Shown here: positions 22,441-34,158 of the stretch, in pieces
How positions within the stretch are numbered: position 1 is the stretch's first letter
Layout of the letters: every line of letters begins with the position of its first letter
NCBI GenBank assembly: GCA_036250225.1
Contig: JAPZLL010000017.1
Coordinates: forward strand, 1 to 64,000
Length of the DNA: 64,000 nt
Origin: Cercophora sp. LCS_1
Taxonomy: Eukaryota > Ascomycota > Sordariomycetes > Sordariales > Lasiosphaeriaceae
Direction: 5' to 3'
Made by a program: the position numbers and the translations under genes
Notes under the pieces: generated by a model
Told to the model about the DNA's origin: nothing
What the model saw: the letters and a program-made list of their open reading frames with translations, nothing else
Database searches by the model: none

Positions 22441-22720
22441 CTAAGGGACAGGTCTGCGCGGCGGGCTTGGCCATAATGCGCGCACCTGTCAGGAGGTTGG
22501 ATAATCTCCTGATTCATCGATTTTTGGTTAGGTTATCGTTATTTTCTAGTAATATAAATGCGGATAATTGTGGTAGAGTTTTGGGGCGTGGGGCACTCGC
22601 TTATAAAATATCGTTCAAAATGGACGCCGGAAAACCCCTGCGATGGGAATTAAAAACCCAAAAGCTACGAGAACTAACTTACGAAGGAAAAGTAAACCCC
22701 CCCCCCCCCCGGGAAGAAAT
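22441..22720 (+). mobile_element. Degenerate 3' end of a pogo/Fot1-like transposon
   Basis: The sequence parallels the transposase C-terminus at 45430-45640. A zinc-knuckle-coding block (GGCTTGGCCATAATGCGCGC versus CTGGCCATAATGCACGCACG) is followed by GTTATTGTTATTT-like and GTGGGGCACTCGCTTAT blocks in the same order. Many substitutions and the loss of everything upstream mark it as an old fragment. A run of 15 C residues lies at its right side. Confidence 0.55.
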
Positions 22721-23595
22721 TCAGCATCCAGCTAACTAACTGAGACGATGTCAGGTTCAATCATACAGGGATAAGTCCACCAGCTGCCATGTGAATCCTG
22801 CTGCCTGATGCTACATTGTGGGCACCCACATCTTGGCAAGCTGATCCCCCATTTCGGGTAGGTCCACATTGCTCCCAGCCGGAGTCGTATTCGTAAAATG
22901 TATTTGGCTAGGCTGTGTTTCATGTGCATAGATTTGAAATTCGCTTCAGAGAGCACGTTGTTCTTTCTAGCACCACATAGGAGAGCCATGGTGATGTAGA
23001 GGTGCAGCCCACGGGTAGCTTTGGGGACATTGCAACTGCCGAGATGGGTGAAGACTGATGAGGTGTAAATTAGATGCACGTGTGATAAGCGCCTAGATAC
23101 GATGCCCCTTGCTGTGGGTGATACTATCAGGTCCCTCGTTTAACTTTAGATTAGGCCATTCGGTTATAAGCCTGAGACAAGTAAGCTTATCCTCTAAAAT
23201 CCAACAGAGCTCAGTCAGCGACAGATTGCTGCATGATGCTGGTCGTATGACTTGCTGAAGAGACGATCTTTATTGGCACGGACCACAATTCCTGGCGTCT
23301 GAAGACAACCCAACTCGGCGTTACCATGGTCGTTTTAGAAGCCTACCGCTGCGGATGGCGAAGGACCTAACCAGGTAATGTAATGAGGAACTTTTGGCAA
23401 CATCAATGAAATATGCACAGTGTAAAACGAGACGATTTTTAGGAGGGTCCCGCCAAGACGTTAAAGGCCAATGCTTCGAACTTCTATCTGGGCGTACATA
23501 TAATAAGGTCGAAAGGAGAGGTTCCCTCCCTTCCAGGTTCTTCATAGGTCACAAGTAATACCGTCCTTCCCTTACAACTTGTAAATACTCCCGCC
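22721..23595. other. Intergenic region upstream of the glucanase gene
   Basis: No supported coding frame. The final 100 bp, ending GCCATGG, are the presumed promoter and 5' UTR of the GH55 gene. Confidence 0.4.
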
Positions 23596-26073
23596 ATGGC
23601 TAAATTCGCCTACGCGGTGGTAATAGCTGCCACAACCTTCTTTGGCCGAGCAGCTGCAGCGGCTCAATCGCCCCGACAGGCATCAACCAGCTACTGGTAC
23701 GCCAACATCGACCACACCAGCGGGCCAGTTCGCGGGTATGCGCCTGATCTCGACGGCGACCACGTGTATGCCATTCACAAAGTCGTTTCCCCCAGCGGGG
23801 GGGGCGCCGCGATTCAGGCCGCCATCCGGGAGGGGACTGGCGGCGCCGCGCGGCATGGCATGTGGTTTGCATCGCAGCCAAGGGCATGTTTTTTTTTCGC
23901 TTTGAAGCATAGCAAGAACGCAAGTATTGACATGAAGACGATAGGTCGTATACCTCCCACCTGGAGAGTACCTTGTCAGCAGCACGATCCACATGAATAC
24001 AGATACCATCCTCATCGGTGATGCTACCAACGTGAGCCTTTTATTCCCATGCAGGGAAGTGTAGCCCACCGCTAACCCCTAGAGTCAGCCGCCCATCCTC
24101 AAAGCTGCGAGTGGCTTCTCGGGCGACACTCTGCTGTCGGGTATGGACCCATCCGTAATCAAAAACGGAGACTGGCGGGGGGAGCTCTCGTTTGCCATTG
24201 GCCTCAAGAACCTCATTCTAGACACGACAAATATCCCTGGGGACAGCCCCTTTACGGCTCTCTATTGGGGCGTCGCCCAAGCGTCTCAGACACAAAATTT
24301 GAAAATCCGCTTGCCGTCTTCTGTTGGAGGCAATGGACACACAGGTATTCGTCTCGGCCGAGGCTCAACTCTTGGCCTTGCGGATATCCGTATCGAGAAG
24401 GGGCAGGTAAGACGGCAGGACAGTCCTATCCTGGAATAGCCTCAGCTAATTTTGTCCGCCTCTAGTATGGTATCGTGTATGCCGGCCACCAGCAGGCCCT
24501 TTTCAAATCCATCTACTTCTACCAGAACAGCGTGGGCATGCTCATCGAAGCCGGCAGTACCATCTCTCTGCTTAATCCGATATTCGACACGTGCGGCTTC
24601 GGAGTTCGCCACACCGGCGGCTTCCCCTGGATCGCCATTGTGGATGGAACGTCGATCAACTCTGGTGTCACCTTCCAGACAACTACCTGGCCCTCTTTCC
24701 TCATCGAGAACCTCAACAAGGATACCCTGAGCAATATCGTGGAAGGGCCGGGAACTTTTGTCCTCCCGGGCCAGCCCCACGTCTCCCGTCTCTCATACGG
24801 CAATACCGTCGGCGGCTCTCCCATCTACAGGCCCATCGCCACCGCCCACAACCGCGCCTCGGGCGCCGCCCCTGGCGGCCGCATTCCAGTCTTCCCCGCG
24901 CCCAACTACTCCTCTCTCCCCGTTACCGATTTCATCAATATCAAAGATCCGTCCCAGAATGGCGGTCACCAAGTCTGGGGCGACAACACCCGTGACGAGA
25001 GCGCCACTCTCAACGCCATCCTGGTCTACGCTGCGGCGCACAACAAGATCGCCTACTTCCCTTTTGGCAAATACCGTGTCGACTCGACCCTGTTTGTTCC
25101 ACCCGGCTCCCGCATCGTCGGCGAGGCGTGGGCAACCATTACCGGCAGCGGCTCCTTTTTTAGTAATCCATCGAGCCCGCAGCCTGTCGTCAAGGTCGGC
25201 GACCCCGGGCAAACTGGCGTAGCCCACATCCAGGATATGCGCTTCACCGTCTCGGACGTCCTCCCAGGAGCCATCATCGTGCAGTTCCACCTCCGGGGCG
25301 CCAGCCCGGGCGATGTTGCCATGTGGAACTCGCTCATCACTGTGGGTGGCGTCCGCGGTGCGCCCGGCGTGACCAGCTCCTGTTCGAACGCGTCGGCACA
25401 ATGCCGCGCCGCGTTCCTCGGCTTGCATCTCGCGCGCACCTCCTCTGTCTACATTGAGAACGTGTGGAACTGGGTTGCCGACCACATCGTGGAGGGGGTC
25501 TCGGGAGGCAGCCGCATCGCCGGCGGGCGTGGGACGCTGGTCGAGGCCACGCAGGGAACCTGGCTCCACGCTCTAGGAAGCGAGCACTGGTGGCTGTACC
25601 AGCTAAACATGCGGAACGCCGCGAATGTCGTTCTCAGCATGCTCCAATCGGAAACAAACTACGACCAGGGCGAAAACAATCCCCAGCCTCCGCCGGCTCC
25701 CTGGACCCCCGACGTAGGCGGGTGGGGAGACCCGGACTTCAGCTGGTGCAACCCCTCCGCGGGAGACAACAAGCGCTGCCGCATGGGGCTGGCGAGCATC
25801 TTCAACGGGGGGAGTAACATCTACTCGTACGCGAGTGCGAGCTGGGCCTTCTTCAGCGGACCGGACTACACCCCCTGCTCGGGTAGCTTTCAGTGCCAAA
25901 AGTATATGCATTGGGTGCAGACGACACCGGCCAACTTGAATGCGTTTGGCCTGTGCAGTAAAGATACGTATGCGACATTGAAACTTGCCGATGGGGCTGA
26001 GATTGTGACAAGTCCAGACTATACGGGCAGCTGGCCAGGGGGCGGTGGGGATGTTGGACGGTACACAACCTAA
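23596..26073 (+). CDS. Secreted GH55 exo-beta-1,3-glucanase
   Basis: Four exons, 23596-23883, 23945-24031, 24089-24406 and 24466-26073, encode 766 residues, the usual length for fungal GH55. A signal peptide (MAKFAYAVVIAATTFFGRAAAA) leads into two pectate-lyase-like beta-helix halves: one starting YWYANIDHTSGPVRGYAPDLDGDHVYA, the second near residue 370 with FINIKDPSQNGGHQVWGDNTRDESATLNAIL. The conserved SEHWWLYQLNM and SASWAFFSGPDYTPC segments follow. It cleaves glucose from the non-reducing end of beta-1,3-glucan outside the cell, for wall remodelling or nutrition. The first intron (23884-23944) starts GC rather than GT; the conserved VVYLPPGEYLVSSTIHMNTDT exon after it fixes the join. The other introns are 57 and 59 bp. 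Confidence 0.88.
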
Positions 26074-26971
26074 TTGGACTATCTGCATCGGAAAATTCTT
26101 AGAGTTGTTGATTTTTAGTAAGGCTGTAACGATTATCTGATAATTTTTTTTTAAAAAAAAAGTAATCTAACGTTTATCAGTGTGGTATGCAACTATGGAC
26201 TTGCTGTATGAGTTCTTCAGCCAGCCACTCAATAGGAGCGTTTCCAGCCCTCTCAAGGATTACTTCAGACAAAAGACTTTAACGCTAGCCTCCTTTCAAG
26301 CCTCAGCACCAGCTAACAACAGTTCCTCCTTTGTTATAAGGAGGCCTTTAGAGAAGGCTACGATGTTTACCATATACACTCTAGCTTCCAAAGGCCTAGC
26401 ATCTGACCCCTAGAACCTAATCAAATACTACAAGATCAAGACGCAGCCATCAGTGACACCCCCCTCCCTCCCTTAACACGCCGAAAAGGGCACACCCAAG
26501 GGCCCCTATTCAGCCCCCTAGAATAACCCCCTAAACACGCCAAACCGCAGTTAAGATACACACGCAGGTTTAAGTAACACTAGGGGTTATCCTAACCCAA
26601 CAAACCGGTACTTAAGGAGCCTACTTAATAAGCTAGGCTATGTAGCTGATCGTTACACTGTCAAGAAGGCGCAGTTAAGGGCCAAGGTAAAGCGATCAAA
26701 GGAGGATATGCGTTTTCTGGAGCCCCGAGCTTGCAAAGGGTTCAAGAGTCCGCCAACAATAAGTTCGCTGGTATAAAGAAGATTGTTAAAGCCAAGAGGC
26801 CTCGAGGAAGACCGCAAAGCGGAGGCGGAAGGTTTAGGCCCAAAGACGACGCAGTTGGCCAACCATCGGTTAGATAGACGGATTCTCGTCTGCTGGCTAA
26901 GCACTTTACCTCGCATGTGGCAGTGATTAGCACGCAGCCCTCGTCCGAAGCATACAGACCGTCCTCCAGGA
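26074..26971. repeat. Probable transposon relic
   Basis: A frame broken by TAG and TAA codons (about 26180-26720, plus strand) retains coding-like stretches (FVIRRPLEKATMFTIYTLASKG, RYTVKKAQLRAKVKRSKEDMRFLE) separated by A/C-rich sequence. Lysine-rich helical ends of this kind occur in transposases. No terminal repeats were identified, so the class is open. Confidence 0.3.
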
Positions 26972-27785
26972 TCAATAACTAATCCTCTCCACGATACCTT
27001 CCTCATCATCCCAATGTACACCTTCAATGAGTGTTCTGCCGCCCACGGAGGATGTGGGGTGTGATACCCTTACCCTCAAGGTTGGACCTTCGATAAGAAG
27101 AAATTCAGGAGGGCCCAGGTATTTATCCCCATCCAGCATCCCCTCGGCGGTCTCTGAATTCCACGTCACCTTCGTCCCGTCAACAAATTCGAAGTGAATG
27201 TGCACTGCCGCGAGAACAGCATCGTTGGAACCGTATGCCCACGAGATGGACGTGGGGGCCTCAACCCTCATCCCAACCACGTCCAGCTCGGAAACATTCT
27301 TCGTCTTTCTAGCCCTCCAGGCTTGAGCATGGCCATGGAAATGTGCCAGGAAAGGGAACGAATAAGGCCTTTCAGTGCCGCGTCCCCGGTAAATTCCTGG
27401 AGCGACTGGAGCGGGAGGCTCAGCAAGGTTCGACACCCATGTTTCCGTTCAAAGGCCGTGAGAACGCCTTTGAAAGCATCCAGTGCGTCCCGCTCGAACG
27501 TGAATTTGCGGTGCATGTACTCCTGTATACGTGGAATCATTGCTGACTCGTCCTTTCCAATGCCGTGGTGAGGGAACACTCGTGAGATATCCGCTCGCTT
27601 CATAACTCCCCCGTCACTGAACTCCCGAATACCTGTTAAAGGAAAAGAGATACCCTCGATTTCGTGCATGCTAGGGCACTAGAAGTGGACGGTCTTGTCG
27701 GTAAAGACGAGCTTACGCCGGGCAAGGAGACCCTTCTGATAAGTCCAGCCGCGGATGCTCCAGGTACAATACATGTATTTTTTTC
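26972..27785 (-). pseudogene. Decayed HET-domain gene, C-terminal part
   Basis: On the minus strand the end of a heterokaryon-incompatibility HET domain is visible: RGWTYQKGLLARRKLVFTDKTVHF, then a TAG where family members have a charged or polar residue followed by Cys. The frame continues with the conserved region RKFTFERDALDAFKGVLTAFERKHGC and MFPSWTWLG, then a stop and a frame change into a further 100 residues ending at 26972. At least two disruptions and the missing N-terminal two-thirds of the domain make this a remnant. It lies about 600 bp from an intact HET gene on the other strand. Confidence 0.7.
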
Positions 27786-28373
27786 TTGCTGACGGCCATG
27801 TAGAGAGGCGGCAGATAGTGTGCTTGTCCTTTCCGGCTGGTCCAAAACCAACTTGGTATCCTCTGATTGGAAGTAGTGTTGCTCTTATCCAGCTCGTATC
27901 GTCTCGCCACCGCCTGGCTAGAAGGGATCCAAAAGAGCGCCGGAAATAAGAATTTTTCAGGAAGCCCGTAAGTGAACAGTACTTTCATTTTCCTTTGAAG
28001 CTTAATATTCCCGCAAATACGCGCAATATGTCTGTCTTGTGGGTCAACTGTCGCTGTGTGTAGGTAGTTTGCGACAATCCTGCCGTACAAGTGTGCCCCT
28101 GCACCGAAGGACCCTTTAAGTCGGAGCTCATTCAGGGGGTTTGCATTGCACAAATCCGTTCTGAGCGCCGTGATTGGGCTTTTGACCCATGTTGGGCGTC
28201 GCGTCGATGGACACGTGTGCGAGACGTGCATTAGCCAATCAGTCGGGGCCGAAGACGACTTTGAATCGGAGCGGGGTTGAGGCAAACCTGGACTTCAGGC
28301 CGGGCAGTAACTACGACACCTTTTCTCAACCTGAACTGAGTACCTGGATTCGACGCACCGCAGGAGAATTCCG
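27786..28373. other. Gap between the HET relic and the intact HET gene
   Basis: A minus-strand frame of 190 codons (27713-28285) has no recognised motif and overlaps the relic. I see nothing else. The right part is the promoter of the HET gene. Confidence 0.35.
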
Positions 28374-30542
28374 ATGGCCGTCCCGGCGGCCCCACTGGCC
28401 ACTGACCGGTCCAAGAATTGGGAGTGCTGCCCATGCTGCAAGGAGCTATTTGGAAGCGTGTACGACAGAAGGGTTCCGCTGCCGGATGTCCTCGCATCTG
28501 CCAGCCGATGCATGAGATGCTGGGCTCTGCGCGAGATTTTGATGCACGTTGCGGACATCGACGAGCCCAACACGACATTGGTTGGAAGTATTTGGCACGA
28601 CAACACTTTAGAAGTTGGCGTGATTCGTCCCGAAGACACCTTCGAGACAGCAGTTGGCTACAAGGTTTATCTCCTCGACGGTGCGTCATGTTTTCCGCGT
28701 GTAGCCTTGCCCGCCTCTTTTCAAACCACCTGTGTAGGTACGTACTAAACGTGGAATGCGTCTACAGAAGAGGGCAAAAACAACCTCGCCAGATTGCATC
28801 CCGCGCTCGGCATACCCATCGCAGTCAGGCCTACACACGAGAACTTCCGCCCTATCGGCTGTTCCCCAGAAGAGCGCTTCTCCCTCGCCAAAACCTGGCT
28901 TGCAGAGTGTCTGGCTTTACATGACACTTGCAACGCGAACGTGGTGGACTACACCTTGCCCAGGCGTTTGCTCGATATTTCGGACGAGGAGAACGTCCGC
29001 CTGGTCCCAACGGAAGGGCAGAATCTTGCTCGAGCAACCCCATACGTGGCTCTCAGTTACTGCTGGGGCAAAGATGGTGGGAACCTCTGCACGCACACGA
29101 CGAACCTGGACGAACACATGACGGGCATTCCGACCGTGTCTCTTCCTCAGACAGTCAAAGGTGCAATTCTCGCCTGCAGGCACCTTGGGCAGCGCTATCT
29201 CTGGGTGGATGCGTTGTGTATCGTCCAGGATGACCTGGAGGACAAGACCACTCAGATACCTCAGATGGCTGATATTTACTCCGGAGCTTTGCTCGTCCTC
29301 TCGGCAGCAGGCTCCTCGGGCGTCCTCGAAGGATGCACACTTGGTCCACCCGAGATGCAGCCTGTCCCGCCCAAGGTCTTTACGCTAGCGTATCCTGCAG
29401 ACCCCTCGACGCCGCACGAGGCAGAAGATATGACGGGTACCGTCAAGGCTGTCATTGAGCGGATGGAGCACGAGCGCTGTCGATCTCTCCCTGGCCACTG
29501 GGCACGGGAAACCTTTGACCAAGACCCGAAAGACTTGTTGAATGTTATCGAGGAGCGCGGCTGGACTTTTCAAGAGCGGTTCCTAGCCAAGAGAACGCTG
29601 CACATTGGCAAGGGGGAGCTGTCATGGACGTGCGCGAGCGAGGTGCAGTGCGAGTGCAAGAAAGCCGGCCCCCAGATAAAAACCAGGGATGGAGATCGGG
29701 TGTTTAGCCGCCGGTATAGCATCAACCACGTTTCCGTGAAGAGGCTGTTCACAAACGCAGCCATGGACAAGACGTACTCGTTCTTGTGGTCCGACATTGT
29801 CACCACGTACTCGGGCCGGCTGTTGACCCAGTTCAGCGACAGACTGGCCGCCCTCGAGGGCGTTGCCGTGGCTTTGCAACGAAAATGGCCACACATTTAC
29901 AACAAGAACGACTACGTCTTTGGCTGCTGGAGGCCATTTCTAGCCGACCTTCTCGCTTGGGAGGTGGCGGGCGAGCCGGTGTCTGCGCAGATCGAGCACG
30001 AACTCTTTCCATCATGGGCGTGGCTGTCGTGCGGAAGACCAGTCAGTTTTACCAGCTGGTTGTGGTACGGCGTGAATCCAAAGACGTGGGCACAGGTACT
30101 TGACCTCGAGATCGAACGGCCCGGGGGTGTCGGGGCCTTTGGAGAGGGGAAGGGAACAATCACGCTTCGAGCGCCCTTGATTCCAGCCACGAAAGAGGTC
30201 GTCAGATACGAGGACGGTGCCGAAGCGGTCGTGTTCACTCCCGCGGACACGAGATTGTCCTTTTTGGCGGGGGTCGCATCTCTTGATGACCTTGGAGACA
30301 GCGGGCTCCTGGGAGGTGATGCAGCGATTCGCTTGGTCTTGCTCGCAAGTTACCCATTCAAATGGCTGAAGCGAGAGAAACCCTTGTCCTGTGCCCTACT
30401 TTGCGTCACCCCCGTCTCGGGTCGAGACAAGGTATTTCGCCGTGTTGGTATGATGACGACGCCGAGAGCGAAGCGCCGGTTCCGGGGATTCCAGCTTCAG
30501 CAACTGTTGCGGAAACACGTCACCCAGTTTAAACTTGTCTAG
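28374..30542 (+). CDS. HET-domain (heterokaryon incompatibility) protein
   Basis: Exons 28374-28680 and 28768-30542 (87-bp intron with TACTAAAC) encode 693 residues. The N-terminus carries a Cys cluster (ECCPCC, then CMRC near residue 46) that could bind zinc. The HET domain (PF06985) spans about residues 195-380, with all three signature blocks: TPYVALSYCWG, QRYLWVDALCIVQDD with QMADIYSGALLVLSA, and ERGWTFQERFLAKRTL. The C-terminal 300 residues contain FPSWAWLSCG and are of the usual variable type. HET proteins trigger cell death when genetically different hyphae fuse. The specific partner locus cannot be told. The neighbouring decayed HET copy suggests a turnover-prone locus. Confidence 0.88.
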
Positions 30543-30998
30543 GAGAGGGGGTTATGTGTAGGCGAAACCCCGGGAATGGTACGGTGCCTAGGTAGGCTCG
30601 GAATCACTGCAGACACGCAACCAGCAGAGTTGGGGCCGGCCATGTGAACGTCGCCGGCCGCAATGGACGAACAGACTGGGTTTTGTTAATGGCTGCATGA
30701 TTTGGATGGATGGGATGATTGGCAACGGCGATGGGATGGATCATTGACAATTTTTACGACGACTTTATGACTGGTGACCAAACTGGGGCGGATGGCGATC
30801 TTTGACTCCAGCCCTCGAAAGGGCCTGTTGACATAGCTCAATATGGCGTATCGGAAAGCTGTGGTGGCTTCAACGAGACAGTTGTTCTCCACGTCGAAAA
30901 GGCGCACACAGTCCCAGTCCCAGTCCCAATAACAATACCAGCCCATAGCATCCGTCCAATGTGCGTCTCCGTCCCCATCAACCCCATCAAACGACACA
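30543..30998. other. Intergenic; expected epoxide hydrolase N-terminus not found
   Basis: Searched on the plus strand for the EHN domain of the following pseudogene; none was recognised. A CAGTCCCAGTCCCAGTCCCA repeat lies near 30910-30930. Confidence 0.35.
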
Positions 30999-32079
30999 AT
31001 GCCGGTAATGCGCTCCACCCCGGACATGTCTCCAGTATGGCGAGTATTCAGGTGGCAAGGGCCGGGCGGCTGGTTCGAGTTTGCGGGCGCGCTGGACCTA
31101 CTGGCGGCCAAGTACACTCCCGAGACCCTTCCGTACTACGTCGTGGTACCGAGCATACCCGACTACGGCTTATCGACGAGGCAGGATGAAGACGTAACGG
31201 AGCTGACTATGGAGGGCGCGAGCGAGGCGCTCAATGAGCTGATGAAGGAGCTGGGGTTTGCCAAATGCGTGGCGCAGGAAGGAGACGCGGGCAGCTCTTT
31301 GGCGCAAACCATGTGCTGGGAGTATGAAGAGTGTCGGGCGTTTCATTGTGAGTGACTATGACGCTCTTCGGTGGGTGAGGAGTTGAGGTGATGAAAGAAA
31401 ATAGTGAACATGTTGTTTTTATCGGCCGACCAGATGGATGCCGCGGCAAATATCACTATCACGCCCGAGGAGCAGGCACATCTAGAATATGCGGCGGAGT
31501 GGGGAACAACCGGTAAAGCGTATGCGTCTAAGCATGCGACGAGACCTTAACAATTTCGTTGGCACTCAATACAAACCCCCTGGCAATGATGGCTTGGTAA
31601 GACCCTGTTCAATAGGCACCCACTGTCCGCGTAGGTACTGGCCATATTAGGGTTGGTGAGAAGTTGATTGAGTGGTCTGACGCCCATGTCCTAGTGTCTC
31701 TTGAGACCATTCTCACCCATGTGTCTTTCCACTGGTACACCGGCTCGTTCGGTCGCTCCATGTGGGCCTACCGAAGCCTCTTTAAGAGCGTCGGCGGACC
31801 TCTTCCTGCACCAGTCATTTCCTTGGAGAAACCACTTGGCTACTCCAACTTTCCAGACGAGCTGGCCGCGCTGCCTCAGTCCTGGGCAGAGCATTACTTT
31901 CCCAACTTGGTTTATTACAACAAACACGACGTGGTATGCTCCAGTCCGTTTAATTCCGCTGAACAGGATACTGATGCGTGACAATAGGGCGGTCACTTTG
32001 CTGCTATGGAACAGCCTGAGGCATCCCCAGTGACCTTGAGGAGTTTTTGAAGGTTGTTGGGTCTGAGGTACTGCCGTGA
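30999..32079 (+). pseudogene. Second epoxide hydrolase gene, truncated and frameshifted
   Basis: Homology begins at the GPGGWFEF region (degenerate HGWPG motif) and continues through LLAAKYTPETLPYYVVVPSIPDYGLS, a GDAGSSLAQTMC nucleophile block and HLNMLF after an intron (31349 to about 31405). Near 31546 one base appears lost, moving the frame so that a TAA follows; the next frame then supplies TISLALNTNPLAMMAW. After another intron the gene resumes with GEKLIEWSDAHVLVSLETILTHVSFHWYTGSFGRSMW and, past a third intron, the catalytic-His segment GGHFAAMEQPE. A second shift follows before the TGA at 32079. The EHN N-terminal domain is missing. It would have been a paralogue of the locus at 21018. 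Confidence 0.7.
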
Positions 32080-32655
32080 GATTTTGCATCATGGATGCAC
32101 TTGAATGACTAGGCTGCCCCATCATCCCTGCCAAGTCCTGGCGAGATGAACGGGTCACTAGGGTTGTGGGGATTTATTGTTTAGAGATGTCGAGTTAGCC
32201 ATTCGGCGACAACCACACTCGCTAAGTACCTAATTGCCATCAACGAAAGACAATTGAATCAGTTGCCTCGATAATTTGTCCCAAGTGATATAGGAATGCA
32301 TGTTCCTATGTATCTTTCCAAACTAGGGTTCTCTTCTCTTCAACGAAACAAGATGCTGGCCCGAATCGTTCTCTCTTCGTGGCTTCAGCTCCGATGATCA
32401 ATTGGGCATTCCTGATTATGTATCGAGCCTAGGTGGTCTGCTCGGTGAAAATCGCCCTTTTCCAACCCGGCGATCCCTGTGCACAGTCATGCAACAGGCA
32501 GCAACGTCGCGGGACCGGGCCGATCTCCCGATACCGCTTCGTCCTTTCGGCTATAAGTCAAAGCGTATGTCCACGTTCCCTCGCAACGAACCCAACACAT
32601 CACCGCCTCACCCATACAACTCGAATTACCCCTCAAACTGCTCACATCCACGAAG
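32080..32655. other. Intergenic region upstream of the F-box gene
   Basis: No gene recognised. The last 100 bp are a C/A-rich leader typical of highly C-biased fungal 5' UTRs. Confidence 0.4.
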
Positions 32656-34122
32656 ATGGCTGCCCTCACCCAACTTCCCACAGAACTCCTCCTCCAAATC
32701 TGCTACATCGTCTCCTCCAACTACCACTCCACCGGCCAAGCCGACCTCTCCCGCCTCTCCCGCACCTGCCGCCGCCTCCTCTCCCTAGTCCAACCCCTCG
32801 TCTTCACTGTGCTCTCCCGCAACGAAATCCCCCGCGCCACCCAAATCAAACTCCTCCGCACCCTCCACTCCCGCCCCGACCTCGCCTTGCACCTCCAATA
32901 CCTCTCCATCTCCAGCCCCTATCTCACCAGCTACGAACCCGACCTTGTCCCCTCCGACATGACCTATATCGCCAACCTCTTCACCTCCCTCAACCTAAGC
33001 CTCCCCTCACAAATCGCCAACCTCACTCCCGAGTCCCTCCTCTCCTCCCCCACCGCCCGGCTCTTCCTAATCGAACTCATCCTCCTCCACACCCCCAACC
33101 TAACGCATCTCCATCTTCCGTTCAACACCGAGTGGGAACTCCCCATCCTCTCGCGCCTCGCCAAGCAAAAACCTGTCGGTAGTAATCTCCTGCCAAAGCT
33201 ACGCCACCTGCACATATCGCATTACTACATCTCGGGCGACCGGTTCGACGTTCCTTTCCACGAGATCATCTCGCTTTGTGCGATGGCGCAGGGCGTGGAG
33301 GAGTTGTGGACATACAACCCTGGTTCGGATTTCGGGTTGGGTTCAGGGAACGAGGGAGGAGGGGTGGTGTACCCGCTGCGGAAGCTGAAAAGATTGGAGT
33401 TTGACGACGTGTGCGGCGTAAACGAAGAGTTGCTGTATAACATGGTGGAGTCGGCGCCCGAGCTGGAGGTCTTTGGGCTGGTTTGGAACCCAGCGGGGGA
33501 TACGTACAATTGGTCCGGGGAAGGGACGGTGGCGGATGTTTGGAAGGCGTTGGGGCTGAGGCGGGAGACGCTACGGGAGGTGAGGCTGGATGTTTTGCGT
33601 AGTGATGACGATTTGGAGGTGGGAAGGTTGGGGTGGTGGTCTTTGGAGGGATTTGTCAAGTTGGAGGTGCTGAAGATGGGCGAGTTTGCGCTGGACGTGT
33701 TGAGGGAGGCGTGGAGGGAGAGGAGACGGTTTTTGGGGTTTCAGGGGGTTGATGATGGTGGGTTTGTGCGGGGCTTGCTGCCGAGAAGGATTAAGGAGGT
33801 GACGCTGTGGGAGCCGGACGGGGCGCTGGTGGGAGGTATGAAGGCGCTTGCGGAGGCTGTGAGGCAGGGAGAATATCCGGATTTGAAGCAGGTGGTGGTT
33901 GCGCCGCCGGATTTGATGTCGGATCGGTGGTATGATGGGTGGGCTGGTGAAAGCGAATGGTCAAGGGCGAGCGCGCATTTACGAAAGGCGTTTGCGAGGA
34001 GCGGTGTCGTGTTTGAGGTCCAGACTGAACGTGTTTACGGCGTCCTTGGTCCGTCGTGGGAACGCTGTCCTCCCAAATATTTAGGACAGCCGGCCTGGGG
34101 TAATGAGCAGCAGGGCCACTGA
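32656..34122 (+). CDS. F-box protein with leucine-rich C-terminus
   Basis: Single exon, 488 residues. Residues 3-50 form an F-box (LTQLPTELLLQICYIVSSN, then LSRLSRTCRRLLSLVQPLVF), the module that binds Skp1 in SCF ubiquitin ligases. The remaining 430 residues contain irregular leucine-rich segments (LPKLRHLHISHYYI, LRKLKRLEFDDVCGV, FVKLEVLKMGEFAL) suited to substrate recognition. Codon use changes along the gene: the 5' third is strongly C-rich (CTC, TCC), the 3' half is G-rich (GAGG, TTGG). The target protein is unknown. Presumed cytosolic or nuclear. Confidence 0.8.
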   Translation: MAALTQLPTELLLQICYIVSSNYHSTGQADLSRLSRTCRRLLSLVQPLVFTVLSRNEIPRATQIKLLRTLHSRPDLALHLQYLSISSPYLTSYEPDLVPSDMTYIANLFTSLNLSLPSQIANLTPESLLSSPTARLFLIELILLHTPNLTHLHLPFNTEWELPILSRLAKQKPVGSNLLPKLRHLHISHYYISGDRFDVPFHEIISLCAMAQGVEELWTYNPGSDFGLGSGNEGGGVVYPLRKLKRLEFDDVCGVNEELLYNMVESAPELEVFGLVWNPAGDTYNWSGEGTVADVWKALGLRRETLREVRLDVLRSDDDLEVGRLGWWSLEGFVKLEVLKMGEFALDVLREAWRERRRFLGFQGVDDGGFVRGLLPRRIKEVTLWEPDGALVGGMKALAEAVRQGEYPDLKQVVVAPPDLMSDRWYDGWAGESEWSRASAHLRKAFARSGVVFEVQTERVYGVLGPSWERCPPKYLGQPAWGNEQQGH

Positions 34123-34158
34123 CTGGCTTTCATCACATGTGGAAATATTGTAGACGCC

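Noticed and set aside
24793..25569. 258-residue minus-strand frame in the glucanase
   Set aside because: Antisense shadow of a well-supported GH55 exon.
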